Assembly (NCBI RefSeq): GCF_001667775.1
Contig: NZ_LZJI01000228.1
Coordinates: forward strand, 1-64,000
Direction of reading: 5' to 3'
Length of the DNA stretch: 64,000 bases
From: Mycobacterium sp. E1747
Lineage (GTDB): Bacteria; Actinomycetota; Actinomycetes; Mycobacteriales; Mycobacteriaceae
The notes under the pieces were generated by a model. The model was not told the DNA's origin, searched no databases, and saw nothing but the letters and a program-made list of their open reading frames with translations. This document shows positions 18,214-27,564 of the stretch, in pieces. The position numbers were made by a program, and so were the translations under genes. Every line of letters starts with the position of its first letter. Within the stretch, counting starts at the first letter, position 1.

Positions 18214-20067
18214 ATGGCAACCATCACCCCTGAACCCATGCACGCCAACCGGGAACCCAGCCAACTCGTCGACATGGCCTGGGATCCCATCACCAGAATC
18301 GTCGGCAGCCTGGGTATCTATACCAAGATCGACTTCAAGAACCGACAGGTCGTCGAGTGCCACAGCACCTCGTCGATCTTCCGCGGCTACTCGATCTTCA
18401 TGAAGGGCAAGGATCCTCGCGACGCGCACTTCATCACCAGCCGCATCTGTGGAATCTGCGGCGACAACCACGCCACCTGCTCGTGCTACGCGCAGAACAT
18501 GGCCTACGGGGTCAAGCCACCGCACCTCGGCGAGTGGATCGTCAACCTGGGCGAGGCCGCGGAATACATGTTCGACCACAACATCTTCCAGGAGAACCTG
18601 GTCGGCGTCGACTTCTGCGAGAAGATGGTCTCCGAGACCAACCCGAGCGTCCTGGCCCAGGCGGAGAAGACGCCCGCGCCGCAGGCGGGCGCGCACGGGT
18701 ACCGGACGATCGCCGACATCATGCGGTCGCTCAACCCGTTCAGCGGCGAGTTCTACCGCGAGGCGCTGGCGGTCAGCCGCTGGACGCGAGAGATGTTCTG
18801 CCTCATGGAGGGTCGCCATGTGCACCCGTCCACGCTGTACCCCGGCGGGGTCGGCACCGTCGCGACCATCCAGTTGATGACCGACTACATGACCCGGCTG
18901 ATGCGCTATGTGGAGTTCATGAAGAAGGTCGTGCCGATGCACGACGACCTGTTCGACTTCTTCTACACCGCACTGCCCGGTTACGAGAACGTCGGACTGC
19001 GCCGCACCCTGCTCGGCTGCTGGGGCTCGTTCCAGGACCCCGAGGTGTGCAACTTCGCGTACAAGGACATGGAGCGCTGGGGGAACGCGATGTTCGTGAC
19101 CCCGGGCGTCGTGGTCGACGGCAAACTCGTCACCCACTCGCTGGTCGACATCAACCTGGGCATCCGGATCCTTTTGGGCAGTTCGTATTACGACGACTGG
19201 ACCGACCAGGAGATGTTCGTCAAGACCGATCCGCTGGGCAACACGGTGGACCGGCGCCACCCGTGGAATCAGCACACCAACCCACATCCGCAGAAGCGGG
19301 ACTTAGACGGCGGCAAGTACAGCTGGGTGATGTCGCCGCGCTGGTTCGACGGCAAGGACCACCTGGCGCTGGACACCGGCGGCGGTCCGTTGGCCCGGTT
19401 GTGGGCGACCGCACTGGCCGGCCTCGTCGACATCGGCTACGTCAAGGCAACCGGGAACAGCGTCAAGATCAACCTGCCGAAGACCGCGCTCAAGGGCCCG
19501 GTGGAACTGGAGTGGAAGGTCCCCAAGTACGGCAGCAACACCATCGAACGCGACCGCGCGCGCACCTATTTCCAGGCCTACGCGGCCGCGTGCGGGCTGT
19601 ACTTCGCCGAGAAGGCGCTCGAGGAGATCCGCGCCGGGCGCACCAAGACGTGGGAACGCTTCGAGGTGCCAGACGAGGCCATCGGGTGCGGGTTCACCGA
19701 GGCGGTTCGCGGTGTGCTCAGCCACCACCTGGTGATCCGGGACGGCAAGATCGCCAACTATCATCCATACCCGCCCACCCCGTGGAACGCCAACCCCCGC
19801 GACAGCTACGGCACGCCGGGCCCGTACGAGGATGCGGTGCAAGGCCAGCCGATCTTCGAAGAGAACGGCCGGGAGAACTTCAAGGGCATCGACGTGATGC
19901 GCACGGTGCGCAGCTTCGATCCGTGCCTGCCCTGCGGTGTGCACATGTACCTGGGTAAGGGCAAGACCCTCGACAGACTGCACACACCGACACAGTCACC
20001 CGCCGGCGGTGATGACTGCAAGCTCGGCGAAGCCGGGCGCAGCAGGTCATCACAATCGATGGAGTGA
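18214..20067 (+). CDS. hhyL: [NiFe]-hydrogenase large subunit, group 1h
   Basis: HhyL holds the Ni-Fe(CN)2CO site that splits H2. The L1 motif RICGICGDNHATC supplies Cys79 and Cys82; the L2 motif DPCLPCGVH supplies Cys571, Cys574 and His577. The 617-residue precursor continues 40 residues past that His. This tail is longer than the roughly 15-residue peptide usually removed by maturation proteases of other groups. The M52 protease encoded at 23.7 kb is the probable processing enzyme. The gene follows hhyS and lies 6 bases before the NifU-like gene. Confidence 0.95.
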   Translation: MATITPEPMHANREPSQLVDMAWDPITRIVGSLGIYTKIDFKNRQVVECHSTSSIFRGYSIFMKGKDPRDAHFITSRICGICGDNHATCSCYAQNMAYGVKPPHLGEWIVNLGEAAEYMFDHNIFQENLVGVDFCEKMVSETNPSVLAQAEKTPAPQAGAHGYRTIADIMRSLNPFSGEFYREALAVSRWTREMFCLMEGRHVHPSTLYPGGVGTVATIQLMTDYMTRLMRYVEFMKKVVPMHDDLFDFFYTALPGYENVGLRRTLLGCWGSFQDPEVCNFAYKDMERWGNAMFVTPGVVVDGKLVTHSLVDINLGIRILLGSSYYDDWTDQEMFVKTDPLGNTVDRRHPWNQHTNPHPQKRDLDGGKYSWVMSPRWFDGKDHLALDTGGGPLARLWATALAGLVDIGYVKATGNSVKINLPKTALKGPVELEWKVPKYGSNTIERDRARTYFQAYAAACGLYFAEKALEEIRAGRTKTWERFEVPDEAIGCGFTEAVRGVLSHHLVIRDGKIANYHPYPPTPWNANPRDSYGTPGPYEDAVQGQPIFEENGRENFKGIDVMRTVRSFDPCLPCGVHMYLGKGKTLDRLHTPTQSPAGGDDCKLGEAGRSRSSQSME

Positions 20068-20073
20068 GTCAAG

Positions 20074-20970
20074 GTGGATCGCCCGGACACCCTTGACGAA
20101 ATCGAGGCGCGGTGGCGCACAGCGGGCGATCGAATCCAGACCCTTCTGGATTCCTGCGCGGCCAGTGGGCCGGCCGCACAGGAGCGCGCGACCGAGCTGG
20201 TCCGCGAGGTGGTCGGCCTCTACGGGGCCGGGCTGCAACGGATCATGCAGTGCCTGATGAAGGACCCGGGCATAGCCGAGCGGCTGGCCACCGACGACCT
20301 GGTGGCCAGCCTGCTCCTCGTGCACGGCCTGCACCCGCACGATGTGCACCGCCGGGTCTCCGACGCGCTGGACCGGGTGCGGCCGTATCTGGGCTCGCAC
20401 GGCGGCGACGTCGACCTCATCGGAGTCGACGGCGACACCGTACGGTTGGCGTTCACCGGCAGCTGCAAGAGCTGTCCGTCGTCGGCGGTGACGCTGGAGT
20501 TGGCCGTCGAGGACGCGGTGCGCGCCGCGGCCCCCGAGATCTCCTCGATCGAGGTGGCGACGGCCGAGCCCGAAACCACGACCGTCATCCCGGCCGAATC
20601 GCTACTGGCCCGCGTGCATTCCAACGGGTCCAGCAGGTGGCTTGCGGCGCCCGAGCTGGCCGAGCTGGCGCCCGGGGAGGTGGCGGGCTATCGGGTCGGC
20701 GTGACCACCGTGCTGGCGTGCCGGGTCGGCGACCAGACGTTCGCCTACCGCGACCACTGCCCGGTGTGCGACGCCACGCTGGCCGGCGCGAAACTGCTTG
20801 GGGCGCAATTGCGCTGCCCGCGCTGCCAGACGGACTTCGACGCCGTACATGCCGGGGCGAGCGTGAGCGGCGCGCACCTGGACCCGCTTCCGTTGTTGGT
20901 CCGCGATGGCGTGCTGTCGGTGGCGTTGCCGGTCCGCGAACCGGTGCACGTGATGGGCGCCCCCGCATGA
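20074..20970 (+). CDS. NifU-like domain plus C-terminal four-cysteine (Rieske-like) domain protein
   Basis: This is a 298-residue two-domain protein starting at GTG 20074, with GGAG just upstream. The central region 85-165 resembles the NifU C-terminal Fe-S scaffold (YLGSHGGDVDLIG, then TGSCKSCPSSAVTLE with Cys131 and Cys134). The C-terminal region 195-290 has a Rieske-like layout but uses CPVC (229-232) and CPRC (248-251) instead of C-x-H and C-x-x-H. It may therefore bind zinc or a four-Cys Fe cluster. It sits directly after hhyL, where homologous loci are thought to encode an electron acceptor or Fe-S assembly partner; that role is inference. Confidence 0.75.
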   Translation: MDRPDTLDEIEARWRTAGDRIQTLLDSCAASGPAAQERATELVREVVGLYGAGLQRIMQCLMKDPGIAERLATDDLVASLLLVHGLHPHDVHRRVSDALDRVRPYLGSHGGDVDLIGVDGDTVRLAFTGSCKSCPSSAVTLELAVEDAVRAAAPEISSIEVATAEPETTTVIPAESLLARVHSNGSSRWLAAPELAELAPGEVAGYRVGVTTVLACRVGDQTFAYRDHCPVCDATLAGAKLLGAQLRCPRCQTDFDAVHAGASVSGAHLDPLPLLVRDGVLSVALPVREPVHVMGAPA

Positions 20971-21605
20971 CCACGCCCTACGAGGTCTTGACCCGCATCC
21001 GCAGCAACCGGCCGGTCGCCGCACCGGCCGGCGAGCGGTGCGAAATGTGCTCGGAATCAGTCGCCGACTCTCACCAGCACGTGGTCAATGTGGCCGACCG
21101 GCAGCTCATGTGCGTGTGCCGGGCCTGCTATCTGCTGTTCACCGACACCCAGGCCGAACTGCGCTACCGCGCGGTGCCCGACCGGTATCTGTCCTTCCCG
21201 CAGTTCGCGCTGGACCGCCGCGCGTGGGAGGCACTGCAGATTCCGGTGGGGGTGGCCTTCTTCTTCACCAACTCCGCGCTCGGGCGCACCGTCGCCTTCT
21301 ACCCAGGACCGGCCGGCGCGTGTGAATCCGAACTCGCGCTGGACATTTGGGACACACTCAGTGGCGCCGACGCGCGGGTGAGACTGCTGGCCGACGACGT
21401 GGAGGCGCTGTTGGTCCGCGTCCCGGAGAGCGGCCCGCCGCAAACCTACCTGGTCCCAATCGACGCCTGTTACGAATTCGTCGGGCGGCTGCGCCTGCTG
21501 TGGCGCGGGTTCGACGGGGGACAGGAGGCGCGCGCGTTCATCGACGGCTTCTTCTCCCACCTCAACGCCCGCGCACTAACAACACCTGCTGAGACGCCGC
21601 CATGA
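20967..21605 (+). CDS. DUF5947 family hydrogenase-associated protein
   Basis: The 212-residue protein from ATG 20967 overlaps the upstream stop by four bases. An N-terminal zinc-ribbon-like region has CEMC (25-28) and CVCRAC (49-54). It is followed by a compact domain including FTDTQAELRYRAVP and FFFTNSALGRTVAFYPGPAG, and the pattern YEFVGRLRLLWRGFDGG near the end. I recognise it as the DUF5947 type found with actinobacterial hydrogenases. Its function is unknown; the Cys pairs suggest metal binding or an assembly role. Confidence 0.7.
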   Translation: MTTPYEVLTRIRSNRPVAAPAGERCEMCSESVADSHQHVVNVADRQLMCVCRACYLLFTDTQAELRYRAVPDRYLSFPQFALDRRAWEALQIPVGVAFFFTNSALGRTVAFYPGPAGACESELALDIWDTLSGADARVRLLADDVEALLVRVPESGPPQTYLVPIDACYEFVGRLRLLWRGFDGGQEARAFIDGFFSHLNARALTTPAETPP

Positions 21606-22246
21606 TGGACATCGACTTCACGGTCCTCGACGTGGCGCCCGAACCGTACACGGTCAGCCCGGTGCTGACCGCCCGCATCGCGGTGACCACCGGCGGCGAC
21701 GACGATCCGGTGCACGCGATCGCCCTGCGCTGCCAGGTCCGCATCGAACCGCTGCGCCGGTCCTACTCCGACGACGAAGCCGCAGGGCTGACCGATCTGT
21801 TCGGCCCGCGCGAACGCTGGGCGAGCACGCAACGCACCTTCCTGTGGCAGCACTGCACCGCGATGGTGCCGGGATTCACCGGCACCACCACTGCGGCGCT
21901 CCCCCTGGATTGCACCTACGACTTCGAGGTCGCCGCCGCTAAATATCTGCACGCGTTGCACGAGGGCGCACTGCCGCTCCAGTTCCTGTTCAGCGGAACG
22001 ATTTTCGTCAAATCCGAGCGCGGCTTCTCCGTCCAGCAGGTGCCATGGGACTGCGAATACCGCTACGACATGCCGGTCACGGTCTGGCGGCAGCTGATCG
22101 CCCAGCATTATCCGAATGCCGGCTGGCTGCGGCTGAGTCACGAAACCATCAGCGCGCTGGCCGCCTACAAGTCGGCGCACGGGCTGCTCGATCTCGACCA
22201 CGCGATCACCTCACTGTTGGATGCGGACCGGGAGGCGGCGCGATGA
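21602..22246 (+). CDS. DUF6084 family hydrogenase-associated protein
   Basis: The 214-residue protein starts at 21602 (ATGATG), overlapping the previous stop. Residues 1-130 look like a beta-rich domain (FTVLDVAPEPYTVSPVLTA, then LPLDCTYDFEVAAAKYLHAL). Then come GALPLQFLFSGTIFV and a C-terminal helical part with WRQLIAQHYPNAGWLRL. No catalytic motif is evident. It is coupled to genes on both sides and appears confined to this hydrogenase type, so an assembly or accessory-subunit role is inferred. The family name is from recall. Confidence 0.65.
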   Translation: MMDIDFTVLDVAPEPYTVSPVLTARIAVTTGGDDDPVHAIALRCQVRIEPLRRSYSDDEAAGLTDLFGPRERWASTQRTFLWQHCTAMVPGFTGTTTAALPLDCTYDFEVAAAKYLHALHEGALPLQFLFSGTIFVKSERGFSVQQVPWDCEYRYDMPVTVWRQLIAQHYPNAGWLRLSHETISALAAYKSAHGLLDLDHAITSLLDADREAAR

Positions 22247-23568
22247 CCGAGGATCAGGACCGGGCCCGCGCCGTCGCCGACGCGGTCCTCTATGAGGGCT
22301 ACCTGCTCTACCCCTACCGCGGGACGTCGACCAAGAACCAATCGCGCTGGCAATTCGGCGTTCTGGGACCACCCGGGGCGGCGGACGCGGGCCTGGGCGA
22401 GGACGACAGCATGGCGGCACAGTTCCTGGTCGACGGGGCCCGGGAGCTGAACCTGACGGTGCGGTTCCTGCAACTGCAACACCGCCGGGCCGAACGGGAA
22501 ATCGCCCACGGCGAATACGAACCCGTCGATGAGCTGACGAGCCCGGGTGGTTCGTGGCTCACCTGGGACGAGGCGGTCGAGTGTGAACGGCCCTTCGGCC
22601 CCGTCGCCTTGGACGGGCGAACCTGGACACTGTCGGTGACGGCCGCCGCGGGCACTGACGTCGAGACGGTCGACGGTGGGCGCCTGGTGCGCCAACGACG
22701 GGAGGTGCGCGGCGTGTTGACGCTCGCCAGCGAGGCGGACGGCAACCTGTGCCGAGTGTCCGTGCGCATCCGCAACGTCGGCACCGGCACGGTGGACAAG
22801 AACGACGCGATCGCGCGGTCGATGATCGGCACGCACCTCATCGCCGAACTCGGGCGGGGGCGGTTCGTTTCGCTGCTCGAGCCGTCGCCGGCTGCGGCCG
22901 ACGCGGTGTCCCGGTGCGCTCAGCACCGCTGCTTCCCGGTGCTGGCCGGCCCGCCGGGAGCTCGCGACTCGCTGCTGATTTCGCCGATTATCCTCTACGA
23001 CCACCCGGAGGTCGCCGAACAGAGCGATACCGCGCTGTTCGACTGCACCGAGATCGACGAGATCCTCACGCTGCGCGTGATGACGATGACAGACGAGGAG
23101 AAGGCGCAGGCCCGCGCCACCGATCCGCGAGCGGCGCGGATCATCGACCAGTGCGACGCCATGTCCCCCGACGCCATGGCGCGCCTGCACGGTGTGTTGC
23201 GCGACCCCCACGCGATCGCGGGTCTGGTGCCAGAGGTCCCCGAGGGGGTCGACTGGTGGGACCCGCTGGCCGACAACGCGGTCCGTCCCGAAATCGACGC
23301 GGTGCTGGTGAACGGGATCCGGGTGGCGCGCGGCAGTCAGGTCCGGTTGCGGCCGAGACGAAACGCCGACGCGCAGGACATCTTCGTTGCCGGCAAGACC
23401 GCCCGTGTCACTTCGGTGCACGAAGACGTCGAGGGCAACAAGCATGTCGGCGTCGTCGTCGAGGACGACCCGGCCGCCGACCTGCACGACTGGTACGGCC
23501 GATACCTGTACTTCTCCCCGGACGAAATCGAGCCCCTGGAAGCTCAACGCAGCCCGGCAAACTCGTGA
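22243..23568 (+). CDS. Conserved hydrogenase-cluster protein of unknown function (441 aa)
   Basis: From ATG 22243, overlapping the DUF6084 stop, the protein has 441 residues. The first 330 include YEGYLLYPYRGTSTKNQSRW, VGTHLIAEL-like stretches and SPIILYDHPEVAEQSDTALF. The last 90 residues (RVARGSQVRLRPRRNADAQD, then a VVVEDDP segment and DWYGRYLYFSPDEIEPL) look like a small beta-barrel resembling modules seen in hydrogenase-expression proteins. I do not recognise the family and see no catalytic motif. Coupled translation within the operon indicates a dedicated role in making or running the Hhy enzyme. Confidence 0.7.
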   Translation: MTEDQDRARAVADAVLYEGYLLYPYRGTSTKNQSRWQFGVLGPPGAADAGLGEDDSMAAQFLVDGARELNLTVRFLQLQHRRAEREIAHGEYEPVDELTSPGGSWLTWDEAVECERPFGPVALDGRTWTLSVTAAAGTDVETVDGGRLVRQRREVRGVLTLASEADGNLCRVSVRIRNVGTGTVDKNDAIARSMIGTHLIAELGRGRFVSLLEPSPAAADAVSRCAQHRCFPVLAGPPGARDSLLISPIILYDHPEVAEQSDTALFDCTEIDEILTLRVMTMTDEEKAQARATDPRAARIIDQCDAMSPDAMARLHGVLRDPHAIAGLVPEVPEGVDWWDPLADNAVRPEIDAVLVNGIRVARGSQVRLRPRRNADAQDIFVAGKTARVTSVHEDVEGNKHVGVVVEDDPAADLHDWYGRYLYFSPDEIEPLEAQRSPANS

Positions 23569-23582
23569 AAGGAGTGTTCGAG

Positions 23583-23702
23583 ATGGAGATCCTGGGTTGG
23601 ATATTCGTCGCGATCATCGCATTGGTGCTCGCGGCCGGATTGGTGCTGGGGGTGGTATCCCTGCCCGACGCCCGCCGCTACCTCAAGCTCAGGCGGATGT
23701 AG
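23583..23702 (+). CDS. 39-aa single-span membrane protein (DUF6893-like)
   Basis: An ATG at 23583 is preceded by AAAGGAG at good spacing and encodes 39 residues. A hydrophobic segment WIFVAIIALVLAAGLVLGVV (about 6-25) is followed by a basic tail ending LPDARRYLKLRRM. It is placed 14 bases after the 441-aa gene and 12 bases before the protease gene, so it is part of the operon. Short single-span proteins of this kind occur in related hydrogenase loci; a membrane anchor for the cytosolic enzyme is a reasonable guess but untested. Confidence 0.7.
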   Translation: MEILGWIFVAIIALVLAAGLVLGVVSLPDARRYLKLRRM

Positions 23703-23714
23703 CCGGCTCGGGGA

Positions 23715-24212
23715 ATGACAGCGCGCATCCTGGTAGCCGGCATCGGCAACATCTTCCTGGGCGACGACGGGTTCGGATCCGAAGTGATCCGCACCGCCGA
23801 GATCTCCCGCGGGGATCCGAGCGTCCGCGTCACCGACTACGGCATCAGCGGCATGCACCTGGCCTACGACCTGCTCGAGGACTGGGACACCCTGGTCCTC
23901 ATCGACGCCGTGCCCAGCCGCGGGAGCCCCGGCACGTTGCACGTCTTCCAGGCCGACCATGAATCAAGTCCGGCCACAATCGGTTTCGACGGCCACGGCA
24001 TGGATCCCGCCACGGTGTTCGCCAGCCTGCGGGCACTGGGCGGCAATCCCCCGTACACGGTCGTCGTCGGGTGCGAGGCGGGCAGTGTCGAGGAGGGCAT
24101 CGGGCTCACCGAACCCGTGGCCAGGGCGGTTCCCCGCGCCGCGCGCGCCGTCGAAGAGATCGTCGCGGCGCTGCGGTCACACTCGATGGCGACCAGCCGA
24201 GAGGACCGCTGA
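23715..24212 (+). CDS. Hydrogenase maturation protease (M52/HyaD-HybD family)
   Basis: This 165-residue endopeptidase trims the large subunit after nickel insertion. The family hallmarks are VAGIGNIFLGDDGFGSEVIR (7-26), with the nickel-sensing Asp or Glu in the GDDGFG loop, and LVLIDAVPSRGSPGTL (about 60-75) with a second metal ligand Asp. FDGHGMDPATVF supplies a late histidine. The likely substrate is HhyL in the same operon, with its unusually long C-terminal tail. It ends 3 bases before hypC. Confidence 0.92.
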   Translation: MTARILVAGIGNIFLGDDGFGSEVIRTAEISRGDPSVRVTDYGISGMHLAYDLLEDWDTLVLIDAVPSRGSPGTLHVFQADHESSPATIGFDGHGMDPATVFASLRALGGNPPYTVVVGCEAGSVEEGIGLTEPVARAVPRAARAVEEIVAALRSHSMATSREDR

Positions 24213-24215
24213 GCC

Positions 24216-24482
24216 ATGTGTTTAGGGATCCCCGGCCAAGTGATCCGGATGCTGGACGGTTACGAGGGCCAGCTCGCGCTGGTCGACGTCACCGGCGAAC
24301 AGCGCAGGGTCAACGTCGGCATGCTGCCGGAAGAGACATTCGTCCCGGGTGACTGGGTCATCATCCACATGGGCTTCGCCGTCGAGAAGACCGACCGCGA
24401 GGGTGCCGAGCAGGCGATGGCCGGGCTCGAACTGATGGGCAGGGGCCGCACGGATCCGTTCGACCTTCCGGAGGGCGGCTGA
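24216..24482 (+). CDS. hypC: Hydrogenase assembly chaperone HypC (first copy)
   Basis: This 88-residue chaperone carries the Fe(CN)2CO moiety with HypD. The N-terminus [12 protein letters not shown] has the essential Cys2 exposed after Met removal, and [15 protein letters not shown] is the second conserved block of the OB-like barrel. It ends one base before hypF, so the genes are coupled. A second hypC lies 5 kb downstream. Confidence 0.95.
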   Translation: MCLGIPGQVIRMLDGYEGQLALVDVTGEQRRVNVGMLPEETFVPGDWVIIHMGFAVEKTDREGAEQAMAGLELMGRGRTDPFDLPEGG

Positions 24483-24483
24483 G

Positions 24484-26829
24484 ATGGCCCCGTCGCCCCT
24501 GCTGCTGCGGCACGACCCCGCTTCTACCCGGGTTCGGCAGCGCTTCACCGTGACCGGTGTCGTGCAGGGGGTCGGCTTCCGGCCGTTCGTCCACCGCATC
24601 GCGACCGAGCTCGGCTTGTCCGGTTTCGTCGGCAACGATTCCGGCGCCGTCTTTGTCGAGGTGCAGGGCCACCGGGCACGCCTGGCCGAATTCGCACGTC
24701 GCCTGCGCGCGGAGGCGCCGGCGCTGGCCCGGATCAGCGACGTGACCATTCACGAGCTCGCCCCCGATGCCGGCCGCGGTCGCGAATTCCGGATAGTGAC
24801 CAGCCGCGCCGCACCCGGTGAAACGACGCCGATTCCGCCCGACATCGCGATGTGCGACGACTGCGTCGCCGAGCTGTTCGATCCGCAGGACAGGCGCTAC
24901 CGCCACCCGTTCGTCACCTGCACCAACTGCGGGCCGCGCTTCACCATCATCCGCCGGTTGCCCTACGACCGCCCGGCCACCACCATGGCGGGGTTCGCCA
25001 TGTGTGAGCGCTGCGCCACCGAATACCACAACCCCGCTGATCGCCGGTTTCACGCGCAGCCCATCGCCTGCCACGATTGCGGTCCATCCCTGTGGTTTTC
25101 GTCGGCGGCCGGCCGGGTCGACGGGGTGGACGCCGCGCTGGCGGCCACCCAACGCGCGCTCGCCGCGCGCGCCGTGGTGGCCATCAAGGGCGTTGGCGGC
25201 TACCACTTGGCCTGCGCTGCCGCCGACGACACGGCCGTCGCCGCCCTGCGTGCACGAAAGGCTCGCGGCGCCAAGCCGTTTGCCATGCTGGTCCGCGACC
25301 TCGACGCCGCGCGCGCCTACGCCTACGTCGATGACACCGAGGCGGCGGCGCTGCTGGCTCCCGCCCGCCCGATCGTGTTGCTCAAGCGCCGGCCGGACGC
25401 CCCGGTGGTCGACGGAGTCGCCCCCGGCAGCCCACTGCTCGGCCTGATGCTGCCGTATTCCCCCCTCCATCACCTGCTCCTGACACCCGTACCGGGCGCC
25501 GCCGCGCCGGTGCCCGATGCCCTGGTGCTCACCAGCGCCAACCGATCCGACGAACCCATCTGCTTCACCGACGACGATGCGGCACACAGACTTCCGGCGC
25601 TGTGCGACGCGGTCCTCGACCATGACCGCCCGATCCACGTCCCGTGCGACGACTCGGTGGTCCGCGTGGTCGACGGTCACGAACTGCCGATCCGCCGCTC
25701 CCGTGGGTATGCGCCGCTGCCGGTCGACCTGAACATGCCGGGGCCGCCGGTGCTCGCCGTCGGCGGGGAATTGAAGAACACGTTCTGTCTCACCGACGGC
25801 CCGCGGGCCTACCTGTCCGGGCACATCGGCGACATGGGCACCTGGGAGACGCTGCGCGCGTTCGAGCGGGCGGTGAGCCAGCTCACCGAAATGCGCGGCG
25901 AGCCGGCGCGGTTGGCCGCCGATCTGCATCCCGGATACCACACCCGCAGTTGGGCGGAGCGCCACGCCGACGCCCGACCGCTGAACCTCGTTCAGCACCA
26001 CCACGCGCACGTGGTCTCGCTGCTGGCCGAGCACGGACGCCTCGGCGAACCCGTCATCGGCGTCGCCTTCGACGGCACCGGTTACGGATGCGACTGGACC
26101 ATCTGGGGCGGCGAGATTCTGCGGCTCGGTACCGACAGCCACCGATTCGTCCGGGCCGGCCACCTGTTGGGGGTGCCGCTGCCCGGTGGTGACGCCGCGG
26201 TGCGCCACCCCTGGCGGATGGCGCTGTCCCAGCTGTGGTGCGCCGGCATCGACTGGGCCCCCGACTTGGCGCCCGTCGCCGCCGCGACCGGGGACGAATT
26301 ACGTGTCACGCGTTCGCAATTGGAGTCCGGAACCGGATGTGTGCCCTGCTCGAGCGTGGGTCGCCTCTTCGATGCCGTCGCCTCGCTGCTCGGCGTTCGG
26401 CACCGCATCGACTACGAAGGCCAGGCCGCCATCGAGCTGGAGGCGCTGGCGGAATCGGCGGGTGCGCCGGCCGGGCCGCCGCTGTCGCTCACCGTGCGCG
26501 CAGACGGGGTGATCGACCCCGCCGCCATGGTGCGGGCGCTGGTGTCGGCGCTGCGCGCCGGCGCGCGGCCCGCGCCGCTGGCCGCGGCGTTTCACCGGGC
26601 CGTCGCGGTCGCCGTCGTCGAGGTGGTCGGTCGGGTGGCCGGCACCACCCGGCTGGTGGGCCTGACCGGCGGGGTGTTCCAGAACGTGTTGTTGCTCAAG
26701 GCATGTCGACAACGGTTACAGCTGGCCGGGTTCGAGGTGCTGACCCACCACACCGTTCCGCCGAACGACGGCGGGCTCGCCCTGGGCCAGGCCGCGATCG
26801 CCATGCTGACCGCGCGGGAGGAGGGCTGA
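24484..26829 (+). CDS. hypF: Carbamoyltransferase HypF
   Basis: HypF makes thiocarbamate on HypE from carbamoyl phosphate for the cyanide ligands. The 781-residue protein shows all modules in order. These are an acylphosphatase-like domain ([18 protein letters not shown], about 22-110) and two zinc fingers in the exact spacing C-x2-C-x18-C-x2-C-x24-C-x2-C-x18-C-x2-C (about 120-200). A YrdC domain ([18 protein letters not shown] onward) and a Kae1-like domain with [17 protein letters not shown] and [20 protein letters not shown] complete it. Its start follows the hypC stop by one base. No lesion is seen. Confidence 0.97.
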   Translation: MAPSPLLLRHDPASTRVRQRFTVTGVVQGVGFRPFVHRIATELGLSGFVGNDSGAVFVEVQGHRARLAEFARRLRAEAPALARISDVTIHELAPDAGRGREFRIVTSRAAPGETTPIPPDIAMCDDCVAELFDPQDRRYRHPFVTCTNCGPRFTIIRRLPYDRPATTMAGFAMCERCATEYHNPADRRFHAQPIACHDCGPSLWFSSAAGRVDGVDAALAATQRALAARAVVAIKGVGGYHLACAAADDTAVAALRARKARGAKPFAMLVRDLDAARAYAYVDDTEAAALLAPARPIVLLKRRPDAPVVDGVAPGSPLLGLMLPYSPLHHLLLTPVPGAAAPVPDALVLTSANRSDEPICFTDDDAAHRLPALCDAVLDHDRPIHVPCDDSVVRVVDGHELPIRRSRGYAPLPVDLNMPGPPVLAVGGELKNTFCLTDGPRAYLSGHIGDMGTWETLRAFERAVSQLTEMRGEPARLAADLHPGYHTRSWAERHADARPLNLVQHHHAHVVSLLAEHGRLGEPVIGVAFDGTGYGCDWTIWGGEILRLGTDSHRFVRAGHLLGVPLPGGDAAVRHPWRMALSQLWCAGIDWAPDLAPVAAATGDELRVTRSQLESGTGCVPCSSVGRLFDAVASLLGVRHRIDYEGQAAIELEALAESAGAPAGPPLSLTVRADGVIDPAAMVRALVSALRAGARPAPLAAAFHRAVAVAVVEVVGRVAGTTRLVGLTGGVFQNVLLLKACRQRLQLAGFEVLTHHTVPPNDGGLALGQAAIAMLTAREEG

Positions 26830-26832
26830 ACC

Positions 26833-27564
26833 ATGACCACCACGGCGATCGATCGCGGGCTCGGCGCCGAACTGGCCGAAGACCTCGCCGCCACCGCATT
26901 CACACTCGCCAAGCGCTTCGCCGCCGGCGCCACTATGTGGTCCATCGCACCGTCGTGGGAACCGCATGCGCTGCACATCGCGGTCGAATTCGTCCACCCG
27001 GTGATCATGGGCAAACGCGCGCTGCCCGCGGTGGCGCTGACCGGACCCGACCTGGTGGACCTGGTGCGGGTCTCGGTGCGCCCCGGCGACATCGTGGTCG
27101 CGGTTTCCGGGGCCGAGGAGGCACAGGTCCGCTCGGTGATGCGGCGCGCGCCCGCCTGGGGGGCCACCACGATCTGGATCGGCAGCGGCGAACGCCGCCC
27201 GCAGGGGGGCTTCAAAGCGAGCGCAGCGGATCACGTGCTGTGGCTCGACGACCCCGATCCGCGCGTGCCCGCGACCGGTGGCTTCGTGCTGTTCTACCAC
27301 CTGCTGTGGGAACTGACCCACGTCTGTTTCGAGCACCCCGGCCTGCTCAAACCCGAACGCGCCGAGTCGGTTTGCGTGACCTGCAGCGACGAGGGACGCC
27401 CCGGCGAGGCGGTGACGGCGTCGGCCGACGGGCATGCCGTCGTGCGCACCGCGCGGGGCGTGGAGACCGTGGTGACCACGCTGATCGAACCGGTCGCCGC
27501 CGGGGACCTGATGCTGGTGCACGCCGGCATGGCGATCGGCAGACTGGCCGAGGAGGACCGATGA
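26833..27564 (+). CDS. SIS-like domain fused to a HypC-like C-terminus
   Basis: The 243-residue protein has two parts. Residues 1-165 resemble a sugar-isomerase (SIS) fold, with VRPGDIVVAVSGAEEAQVRS and WGATTIWIGSG. Residues 178-243 resemble HypC: CVTCSDEGRPGEAVTA (Cys181, Cys184) stands where HypC has MCLGIPG, and VAAGDLMLVHAGMAIGRL matches the HypC signature GDWVLVHVGFA. It lies 3 bases after hypF and overlaps the next SIS gene by four bases. The fusion suggests a specialised Fe-ligand carrier or scaffold; function is inferred from the architecture only. Confidence 0.75.
   Translation: MTTTAIDRGLGAELAEDLAATAFTLAKRFAAGATMWSIAPSWEPHALHIAVEFVHPVIMGKRALPAVALTGPDLVDLVRVSVRPGDIVVAVSGAEEAQVRSVMRRAPAWGATTIWIGSGERRPQGGFKASAADHVLWLDDPDPRVPATGGFVLFYHLLWELTHVCFEHPGLLKPERAESVCVTCSDEGRPGEAVTASADGHAVVRTARGVETVVTTLIEPVAAGDLMLVHAGMAIGRLAEEDR

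Noticed and set aside
24361-26208. 615-residue minus-strand frame under hypF
   Set aside because: HypF shows every expected domain and zinc-finger spacing on the plus strand; the antisense frame has only shadow composition.
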